64,000 nucleotides of DNA, taken from contig JAHLMK010000009.1 of the NCBI GenBank assembly GCA_019915135.1, positions 124,001 to 188,000 on the forward strand, read 5' to 3'. The notes under the pieces are model-generated. The model had not been told where the DNA came from. It ran no database searches and saw only the letters and a program-made list of their open reading frames with translations. A program made the position numbers and the translations under genes. The DNA comes from Strobilurus pachycystidiatus. Lineage: Eukaryota > Basidiomycota > Agaricomycetes > Agaricales > Physalacriaceae. Positions 56,293 to 64,000 of the stretch are shown piece by piece (the first letter of the stretch is position 1; each line of letters begins with the position of its first letter).

Positions 56293-58582
56293 ACGAATAT
56301 CAAGGAGAGTTGGCATTGGTGATTGAGAAGGGTCTGAATGGTGAAATCAAGATTAAGCAAACGTATGTTCCAAATGGTGGGCAGGACACGTTTGACCCAG
56401 AAGCAATAACTAGTCTGTACCTTCGAAAATCCTCGGATAGAGTGAATCAACTAGTAAAACCAATTCGAAATCAGTATCGATTTATGAAACAAGGAGTGGA
56501 ACCGTTCATGGTAACACCACCTAGTAAATCGAATTCGATTTTCCCTACTAAAGAAGTATTTGGTTTTAAGAAGTTGTTCGATATTCGAAAAGAGAAAATC
56601 GACTTGGATTTGCCAGAAATCAAAGCCATGTCTACCATGGACATGTTTTATGGCGTACCTAATGGACTAGAAGAAGTGTTCAGTAATTTCAAGGTATCAA
56701 TGCCTATAGATTATGTTGGACAAGCAAGAAAGGAATTCCTTTCGAATATCAAGGAAGAAAGAAGTAGTCGGGGAGTATTTGCCACGAAGAAATATAAACC
56801 CGTACACTTGAAGACCAAGGCTCACTTAGGAACCTTACCAGAAGAATTTCGGATTCAACGACATATTGTAGGAGATCCCTTAAAAGATATGCCTCAGTTA
56901 TCGGAAAATCCGCACGAATTTGTACCAACTGGACGCTATACAGCGGAACGTAGGGAACAAATTCAAGATGACCATACTGGAGATTTCCTATGGCCGGAAG
57001 AACGGAAACTGTTGGACCATTTTATGTGTCTACAGAATGAAGGATTTGCTTGGGATGAAACAGAAAAGGGGAAATTCAGAGAGGATTTCTTCCCGCCTGT
57101 TGATATGCCAGTAATACCTCATACTCCTTGGGTGTTAAAGAACATACCTATACCGCCAGGAATCTATGAAGAAGTATGCAAGATCATAAAACACAAAATC
57201 GATTCGGGAGTATACGAGCCTTCGAACTCGTCGTATAGAAGTCGATGGTTTTGTGTTGTCAAGAAAGATGGAAAGAAACTGAGATTAGTCCATAGTCTGG
57301 AACCGTTAAACGCGGTTACCATTGCTCACTCAGGTCTACCTCCAGCCACTGAAGAATTAGCAGAGGCTTTTGCGGGTTTGTCTTGCGGAGGGACATTAGA
57401 TTTGTATGTAGGATACGATGAAAGAATGTTGGCCACTAGCAGTCGCGATATGACTACATTTTCTACACCGTATGGAGCATTAAGACTAAGAACCTTGCCT
57501 ATGGGATGGACCAATTCGGTTCCGATTTTCCATGACGATGTAACTTACATCTTAAGAGACGAGATACCAGCTTTTACACGACCTTATATTGACGATGTGC
57601 CAGTAAAAGGACCAAGTAGCAGGTATCAACAAGCAGATGGTACTTACGAAACCCTCAAATCGAACCCGAAAATCCGCCGGTTCATTTGGGAACACTTTTG
57701 TAACATGAATCGTATTGTCCAGCGTATGAAATATGCTGGAGGTACTTTTTCAGGTTTGAAAGCGGTTATCTGTGCTGAAGAAATCACTGTAGTTGGACAT
57801 GTATGTACATACTATGGAAGAAAACCAGCGGAAGAAAGAGTAAAGGTCATTTCAGACTGGCCCGCTTGTCAATCGCTTACTGAAGTACGATCGTTCTTAG
57901 GAACGGCTGGAATCTTTAGGGCGTTTGTTAAGGATTACTCTAAGAAAGCTCGACCGTTGACTTATTTGACTAAGAAGATCATACCCTTTAAGTGGGGAGA
58001 TGAAGAACAAGCAAGTATGGACGAGTTAAAAAGAGCAATAGAGACTTGCCCCATGTTAAAACCTTTAAGATATGACTGGGATACTCCAATCATTCTATCT
58101 GTGGATACTTCATATCAAGCAGTAGGGTTTTATCTGTCGCAATTCGATCCCGAAGAACCTAAGAAGCAGTACTTTGCGAAATTCATGTCGATTACCTTGA
58201 ATGAGCGAGAAGCTAGATATTCGCAAGCGAAAAGAGAATTGTTTGGCTTGTATCGGGCTTTGATGCACTGCAAATATTACTTGCTAGGATGTCGAAAGCT
58301 GAAAATCGAAGTGGATGCCAAATACATTAAAGGAATGTTGTCGAACGTTGACTCATTGGCGAATGCTAATTTACAACGTTGGGCAGAAGAAATTTTGATG
58401 TATCACTTTACCTTAGTACATGTGCCAGGTAAAGTACATGGTCCAGACGGTTTAAGCAGAAGACCCAGTTCAGAACTAGATATACAAGTTCCTAGACCAG
58501 ATATTGATGAAGAAGAAGATGTTCTTCATATGTTTGAGTACGAAGAACCTGAAGACATAGAACTGAAAGATAAACCGGAACC
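56289..58582 (+). CDS. Ty3-type reverse transcriptase/RNase H, 3'-truncated
   Basis: Overlaps the protease frame by 4 nt, again in the minus-one frame. The reverse transcriptase shows LRLVHSLEPLNAVTIAHSGL, GTLDLYVGYDERML, LPMGWTNSVPIFHDDV and the catalytic YIDDV. RNase H follows (IILSVDTSYQAVGFYLSQFD, EREARYSQAKRELFGLYRAL, EVDAKYIKGMLS) and closes with HVPGKVHGPDGLSRRP. The reading frame runs on to 58742 only because it enters the LTR at 58583. No integrase (no HHCC or DDE block) was found anywhere in the window, so the element is cut off at or before 58582. Confidence 0.9.
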
Positions 58583-59673
58583 TGTTAGCGTCCGTCCTAG
58601 GATCCTAAGTAGGTCGGACCGTCTATCGAGATCGAGGATGTTCCGCTGGCAGGAATCAACACGAGCGAGGGTCGAGATGTCAATCAGACGGACTCCCCGA
58701 GTCGTCTATTGGTCTGTTCTCGCGAGAGGTCGTTCACTTTAGAGATCGACCCGGTCGATATCTTAAGAGGACGGTCTGTTTGGATGAGGAGACGGGGACG
58801 AGGACGAAGAACGGGATGGTTAAACGTAAAGTCCACTCTAAGGTTTTACAAGTATGATAGCGCTGTATTTATACGTCGGGCGGCGGGACCGCGCTGTCCC
58901 GCCATCTACCCAAAAGGGCGCTCCTGACTCATTCTCCAAACATCGAGAACCTTCTTCAAGGTTCCGGCTAAAAGCGTAAACGACCCAGGCCTGTCCGGCG
59001 ATGGCGGGTTGTCAGCCGACGCGGCGGGAGTCGATGCCGATCAGCGGCGGGATTCACCCATGCGGTCGCGAAGGCGGAATCGATGGCGATGGGCGCGATA
59101 GGGCGGGCGGTATCATGGGAGCGCGTGGTGCTTCTTCTCAAGAAGCGCCAGCCAGCTCTACCAGAGGAGAGAGCCCTCGTGAACATAGTTGTGCGAGGGG
59201 CGGGCGATCGGGAAAGGTCCTCGGCCGAGCGGAGACGGTCGGGCGCGCCTTTCTCCTACGGTGGTCGACCGCCCTGCTGAGTCTAGACTCGTACGAGCGA
59301 GTTCGGTAGGTGATGTGGCGAGAGTATTCCTTCGGGCTTCCCTGTAGTCGGACCGAGTGATCCGGATGTGGGCGCGTATGTTACTTAGTTCGCTAGGGTT
59401 TCCCTGAGGTGTCGAAATGACGGAGAGAGTCCGCAACCTGATTGCGCTGGCTTCTCGTAAGGTCGTATCCAATGGTACGTTTGCAGGGGGAGGGAGGAAG
59501 ACGGTGCTTCCGCGGAGGTGATATCCGTGAACGGAGTTCGTGGTGGAACAAGATATAGGTTTCGCCCGCGGGTACGCTCCTCGAGCGCCCCGAGGGGTTT
59601 CCGACGACCTTTCGGGAACCAGGAGGATGGCAAGGCCTTGTGCCTGTCGGACACCCGGACCAAGATCATAACA
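58583..59673 (-). repeat. LTR (3' LTR of the minus-strand element)
   Basis: 1091 bp, TG at 58583 and CA at 59673. By reading it is identical in length and sequence to 62340-63430. In the minus direction it has TATAAATA (58866-58873), and just outside it, at 59674-59690, the minus strand reads CTTGAAGAGGAGATAT, a good polypurine tract. The two signals set the element's direction to minus, so this is its 3' LTR. Confidence 0.9.
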
Positions 59674-60320
59674 ATATCTCCTCTTCAAGATTCTTGTCCC
59701 CAAGAATCGCAAAGGACAAATCCATTCGCTTGCGCGGAGCCCGGTCCTCTCGGCGATCGGTATCACCGATCGACGCTTTGAGAACCGGGAATTCGGGGCC
59801 GGGACAGGCGGGGTGTGGCGCAGAGTGAATACCTGCGCCACCTTCTGCGCTAACCGTGCGTCTAAGAAACCTTTTCGAAAACTCGAGGACCGGGACAGGC
59901 GAGTCCCTATGAATGGTTGTGAAATGATAGATCGATCTGTCGGGTAAGATATGTTCCCGTTGTGTGGCGATCGCCTGGAAATGCGAGTATTTGGGTGTCG
60001 ATTCGTCCTAAATTCGGCGATCCCAGTTCTGGGGGAACGATGCGATCGTGTTCTCCTATTCGCTTTCGGTGTTTCGGGGGTCTGCGGCTGCCACCCAATC
60101 TCAGAGCCTCGCTCTTCTGCGAGGTACAACCGGTCCCGCCTCGCGGTCGTTTGTCCTCATGTTTTCGTCGTAGCTGTCGACGGTCCTCCCTGAGGCCGCC
60201 GCCTTTCCAGAATCGAATCGACCCTTCGTTACCCAAGTCTGACGCCCTTTTAAAGGGAGGACGGGGCTGCGAAGTCGCCACCCGCCCGCCTTCGTTCGTT
60301 TCGCCCGTATCGCTGCCGCC
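59674..60320. other. inner non-coding part of the LTR element
   Basis: Between the 3' LTR and the antisense gene. It contains the polypurine tract at 59674-59690 and no clear ORF (the minus-strand frames here read into the LTR). Confidence 0.5.
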
Positions 60321-61793
60321 ATGTCCGTTTCCTCCAACCCTTCCAAGCCAGTCGCTGTCGATCCCACCTTGTCCCACTTCTGGTTAGGCGCGGAGCTCCT
60401 GGACGTGGCCATCCCGCGGCAGTTGTCACATATTACGGAGGCGGCGAAGGACGAGATTCATGATGCGCTGGCAGGGCCTGCGCTCTTGATTTCTCTAGCG
60501 GTCCAGTCGGGGATCCTATGCGACGCGGTCGTAGATGGGTCGGACGTCCCAGCGTTGGAACGCTGGGCGGAGATTCGGGTCCCGTTGGTGCGTGCTGGTC
60601 GTCGAGGGGTCCTCGGGCGTGCTCTGATTCTTTACTTCTTTGGATAGGAATCCCTGTGTCGTGTGACGGCAGAGCTACGAGCTTGGGGTTGTATCCTCTG
60701 GGCTCGTCCAGAGCTCCGAGACGTAGTCATCTGCCTGAAGTGCGTTGTCCAACTGGACCTGATGTTCGACCTAGGCGTTACCGAGGGGATTTTCGCCGAG
60801 GCTCTTCACTGGTGGGACTCGGATTCTCATCCCCTGGACCTGTCCATCCTTCAGGTCACTTGTTGGGAGAGGGAGGACCCCCCGGTCTTCGCTTCCCTGG
60901 CGTACGAACCGTCGGAAGGGGACGACGCTTTCGAGGGGCGATGGGATCCTCCTCGTTCTTCCATGAGGCCGACCCAGCTTAGCGTTGTCCGCCCCGTCGC
61001 CGAGCCTTCTCTTGTTGTGCCATCGGTCGTCGTAGAGCCCAAGTCTTTGGACTGGTTCGAGGCATCGTACGAGGATGACGATGCGATTTCTTGGGGCGTG
61101 AACTCGACGCCTTCGTTGGAGACGGACTCGCGATCTTCGGCACCATCCCTCGAACTCCCCGAGTTCGAAGAGACGGTGTGTTTCCCTCTTCATATAGTTC
61201 GTCGTATGTCTTTTGCTGAATTCTCTGCCTTCTAGATTTCGGAGGTCGAGACGTTTGTGGCCGCCGCAGATCCAGTACCCTATGAGGTCCGCTTGTTCCC
61301 CGAACAAGACTGTCGCTCCTGCTCCCAGTCGGGCCAACCCGAAAGTCATCCGTGTTTCTTTCGTCTGGACCAGTGGGCGTGGAAGGCGGGGAGTTTTGCC
61401 TGTGTGTGCTGTCGAACTCGGGGGGTTCTGTGCTCGCTGGCTTTGGTCCTGCGATCCTCTCGTGAGGCTCGAGATGCGCTCCGAGCTTGTGTTGCTATTG
61501 GGGATAGTCGGGGTGGTTACGAGTGGCACTTGCGCACTCAACGCTTCCTTCGCGATGTGAACTATGAGTTCCCGGAGGCGTATTACACCGGCCATTACTT
61601 CGAGACGGGGAAGTCGATGGAGGGGAAGAGGTTCTCCTGGGTTTGTCCGCTTCATGGGACTGGGGAGGGCGATGCAGCGTTTGACGAACTTCCCGAGTAT
61701 CATTCTCGGTCGGAGTTTCGTCCTCCTCGGGGTCCCCGGAAGGCGCCACGCCCTTCTCAGAGTTTCCCCTTTCTGCCTCATCGTCGAGTGTGA
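60321..61793 (+). CDS. spliced cargo gene antisense to the LTR element, CxxC-rich protein
   Basis: Starts MSVSSNPSKPVAVDPTLSHF. A probable first intron at about 60617-60655 joins PLVRAGRRG to ESLCRVTAELRAWGC. A canonical intron 61176-61235 (GTGTGT...TTCTAG, phase 0) joins LELPEFEET to ISEVETFVAAADPVPYE. The last exon holds a Cys cluster CRSCSQSG, then CFFRLDQW, then FACVCCRTRGVLCS, followed by a folded part (SREARDALRACVA, WHLRTQRFLRDVNYEFPEAY). Stop TGA at 61791. No RT, integrase or gag signature. The Cys pattern (C-x2-C...C, C-x2-C-x4-C) is like that of the truncated gene at 63431-64000. Because introns are kept, this gene is most simply read as a cellular passenger carried on the strand opposite to the element's transcript. 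Function unknown. Confidence 0.6.
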
Positions 61794-61914
61794 GGAGGTT
61801 CGTGTGTTGATCTTTGGTGTATGATCAGGTCATTTGTTCGGGTGTCCTATAGCGATTTTCCGTAGTAGTTATATGTGTCCGTTTGAATGATAAGTTCGTG
61901 GTCGTTCCGTTCGT

Positions 61915-62295
61915 CTAGGTTCGAAGGGGGAGCTGGGGGCAGTTCCGTCGATAGTGTCCCACGCGTCGACACTGGAAGCACTCCGTGGTGATCGCTTGCT
62001 GGTTCCTTGGACGAGGGGGGTTTCCAATGTGATGCGGGACGGGTGGGTGCGTACGGAACGAGTGGAGGACGCGTTCCGCGACTTGATCTACATCGCGTCG
62101 TACTCGGACGGGATTGATGGTAGGGGGCCTCGAGAGGAAGGGGCGGGACGGGGTTATGAAGTGGTTGTTCCTCTGAAGCGGTGAGGATCCCCGATCCCCA
62201 CCCTTCAGCCTGGTCTCCAGTAGCCAGACGCATCTCCCCAGGAGTGCGAGGGCGATTGCGGTCGTTACAGCGCCCGCTAATTCGAGGTGGTTCAT
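61915..62295 (-). CDS. zinc-knuckle ORF of the LTR element (gag remnant)
   Basis: 126 residues starting MNHLELAGAVTTAIALALLG, only 44 bp inside the 5' LTR. It has one hydrophobic N-terminal segment, a basic Pro-rich middle, and near the C-terminus CFQCRRVGHYRRNCP, a CCHC knuckle (C-x2-C-x4-H-x4-C) of the retroviral nucleocapsid type. This is the only retroelement-like protein sequence between the LTRs, and it lies in the direction set by the TATA box and polypurine tract. A hydrophobic start is unusual for gag. Might help packaging of the element's RNA into particles made by an autonomous relative. Confidence 0.6.
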   Translation of the reverse strand: MNHLELAGAVTTAIALALLGRCVWLLETRLKGGDRGSSPLQRNNHFITPSRPFLSRPPTINPVRVRRDVDQVAERVLHSFRTHPPVPHHIGNPPRPRNQQAITTECFQCRRVGHYRRNCPQLPLRT

Positions 62296-62339
62296 CGTGG
62301 CGTGTTATTCCTGGGAGCGATAGTAGAGAGTGGACTTAT

Positions 62340-63430
62340 TGTTAGCGTCCGTCCTAGGATCCTAAGTAGGTCGGACCGTCTATCGAGATCGAGGATGTTC
62401 CGCTGGCAGGAATCAACACGAGCGAGGGTCGAGATGTCAATCAGACGGACTCCCCGAGTCGTCTATTGGTCTGTTCTCGCGAGAGGTCGTTCACTTTAGA
62501 GATCGACCCGGTCGATATCTTAAGAGGACGGTCTGTTTGGATGAGGAGACGGGGACGAGGACGAAGAACGGGATGGTTAAACGTAAAGTCCACTCTAAGG
62601 TTTTACAAGTATGATAGCGCTGTATTTATACGTCGGGCGGCGGGACCGCGCTGTCCCGCCATCTACCCAAAAGGGCGCTCCTGACTCATTCTCCAAACAT
62701 CGAGAACCTTCTTCAAGGTTCCGGCTAAAAGCGTAAACGACCCAGGCCTGTCCGGCGATGGCGGGTTGTCAGCCGACGCGGCGGGAGTCGATGCCGATCA
62801 GCGGCGGGATTCACCCATGCGGTCGCGAAGGCGGAATCGATGGCGATGGGCGCGATAGGGCGGGCGGTATCATGGGAGCGCGTGGTGCTTCTTCTCAAGA
62901 AGCGCCAGCCAGCTCTACCAGAGGAGAGAGCCCTCGTGAACATAGTTGTGCGAGGGGCGGGCGATCGGGAAAGGTCCTCGGCCGAGCGGAGACGGTCGGG
63001 CGCGCCTTTCTCCTACGGTGGTCGACCGCCCTGCTGAGTCTAGACTCGTACGAGCGAGTTCGGTAGGTGATGTGGCGAGAGTATTCCTTCGGGCTTCCCT
63101 GTAGTCGGACCGAGTGATCCGGATGTGGGCGCGTATGTTACTTAGTTCGCTAGGGTTTCCCTGAGGTGTCGAAATGACGGAGAGAGTCCGCAACCTGATT
63201 GCGCTGGCTTCTCGTAAGGTCGTATCCAATGGTACGTTTGCAGGGGGAGGGAGGAAGACGGTGCTTCCGCGGAGGTGATATCCGTGAACGGAGTTCGTGG
63301 TGGAACAAGATATAGGTTTCGCCCGCGGGTACGCTCCTCGAGCGCCCCGAGGGGTTTCCGACGACCTTTCGGGAACCAGGAGGATGGCAAGGCCTTGTGC
63401 CTGTCGGACACCCGGACCAAGATCATAACA
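62340..63430 (-). repeat. LTR (5' LTR of the minus-strand element)
   Basis: 1091 bp, second copy, TG at 62340 and CA at 63430. TATAAATA of the minus strand falls at 62623-62630. No difference from the other LTR was found by reading. Open frames inside match those of the other LTR and are not genes. Confidence 0.9.
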
Positions 63431-64000
63431 CCTTGCTTTCCAACGTATCCTTCATCTTTTCGAAGGCGGGTATCTTCTTGGCTTGGTGATAGAAGAAACC
63501 ACCATCGACATCGGGTGGTTGGCACATTACTCGACGGTCATGGCAAGTGTCGCAAGAAATTCGAATCTTGACTTTGGCCGCCTGGGGTTCCCAAAGTTGC
63601 TCGTTAACCGCAACCCAAGTACATTCCCTGTGACCCTTCAAGCAATTCGAGCACGAATTGAGGGTGTCAATTCGTTCTTGAACCTCCTTGTTAGTGTACA
63701 CTGCCCCAGTACTGTCGATTTTCGTGGCCTTGGGTTCGTTTACCTTCGACTTCTTTGGACTCTTCTGCTTAGGTGGATCCTGAGTTTGATGAGAGTCGTC
63801 GTCAGTCTCCATACCCAATACTGGTCCCAAGTCGAGCTTCGCAGGGAGTTGGACTCTGGATGATGAGGCTACTGGTGGAGGGGTTGGAGGACGCGCGGGC
63901 GGAACAGTTTTCGAGCTCGATTTGCTTTTGTACTGTCGCTTGACCTTCTTTGGTGGTGGCGGCCCACGGTCTTCTTCCTCTTCTTCTAACGTTCTGGGTT
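63431..64000 (-). pseudogene. CxxC-rich protein gene, cut by the LTR and running off the window
   Basis: The open frame runs from beyond 64000 down to the LTR edge and would end just inside the LTR after KDTLESKVL. It reads a Pro-rich basic N-terminal part (VKRQYKSKSSSKTVPPAR), an acidic stretch, then CSNCLKGHRECTW and SCDTCHDRRVMCQ, and a short tail. The C-x2-C-x6-C and C-x2-C-x4-C arrangement is the same kind as in the cargo gene at 60321-61793. The LTR replaces its C-terminus, so the gene is truncated. It could itself belong to another transposon; the base composition (many AATTCG words) is like the Ty3 element. Confidence 0.5.

Larger units (their letters stand above)
58583..63430 (-). 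mobile_element. young non-autonomous LTR retrotransposon, 4848 bp
   Basis: Two 1091-bp LTRs that read as identical (58583-59673, 62340-63430) flank 2666 bp of internal DNA. The internal region has a zinc-knuckle ORF in the element's direction and a spliced gene antisense to it, but no protease, RT or integrase. A diverged solo LTR of the same family is at 16661-17741, so the family has been active in this genome. The bases outside the two ends (GAACC and CCTTG) do not form a target-site duplication, and the outer flanks come from two different sequences, a Ty3 RNase H on the left and a CxxC gene on the right. Confidence 0.85.

Noticed and set aside
58583..58742. C-terminal tail of the RT/RNase H frame
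   Set aside because: The same residues occur at the second LTR (62341-62499), so they are LTR sequence read by chance.
59158..60129. 323-codon minus-strand frame across LTR and inner region
   Set aside because: Crosses the LTR edge and shares its LTR part with frames in the other LTR and the solo LTR; no domain.
60771..61781. 336-codon minus-strand frame inside the LTR element, in the element's own direction
   Set aside because: It is antisense to the spliced cargo gene, lacks gag/pol motifs and is Arg-rich, as expected of a shadow of GC-rich coding DNA. It would be worth revisiting if the cargo gene proves unspliced.
1..64000. tRNA, rRNA, CRISPR and bacterial-type signals
   Set aside because: None seen by reading; the gene structure is eukaryotic throughout. 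Small tRNA genes could be missed without a dedicated search.

Overview
The window is nuclear DNA of a basidiomycete fungus, most likely an Agaricomycete. The evidence is many short GT-AG introns (about 50-65 nt) with CTNAC-like branch points, exon-rich P450 and S10 carboxypeptidase genes, an abundance of fungal seven-helix membrane proteins of the DUF6534-like type, an F-box/LRR gene, and Ty3-type retroelements plus MITEs. No bacterial operons, rRNA, tRNA or CRISPR structures were seen. All gene models are hand-spliced from sequence; exon ends are given only where I could check phase.

Layout. 0-10.3 kb: a small dsRNA-binding-domain gene, an etherase-like glutathione transferase (GST), a conserved fungal protein of unknown function, a secreted pectin methylesterase and a secreted serine carboxypeptidase. 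10.9-20.7 kb: three seven-helix membrane proteins, two of them a tandem duplication separated by a solo LTR. 20.8-30.6 kb: a compact set that looks like a terpenoid/meroterpenoid pathway (two divergent P450s, a UbiA-type prenyltransferase and a SAM-dependent O-methyltransferase). 30.7-31.9 kb: a MITE with 15-bp terminal inverted repeats. 32.5-37.7 kb: a fourth seven-helix protein, an MFS-like transporter and a second GST. 37.8-39.8 kb: a decayed Mad1-like pseudogene. 40-48 kb: a possible DUF6699-like protein, an inverted pair of zinc-finger paralogues (one broken by a 7-bp insertion), and an MFS drug/polyamine-type transporter.

49-64 kb is repeat territory: a 709-bp MITE built of ACCGGT-like motifs, an F-box gene, a Ty3-type element with gag, protease and RT/RNase H but no integrase, and a young 4.85-kb LTR element whose two 1091-bp LTRs read as identical. 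That last element lies on the minus strand, has almost no retroelement coding capacity (one zinc-knuckle ORF), and carries a spliced gene in antisense orientation. Its outer flanks do not match each other.

How the genes may work together: the 20.8-30.6 kb set is the clearest functional unit (prenyl transfer, oxidation, O-methylation), with transporters and GSTs nearby as possible but unproven partners. The pectinesterase and carboxypeptidase fit a saprotrophic or plant-associated life. The best candidates for undescribed biology are the LTR element with its antisense spliced cargo, the CpG-depleted tandem membrane-protein copy, and the UbiA/P450/methyltransferase cluster.
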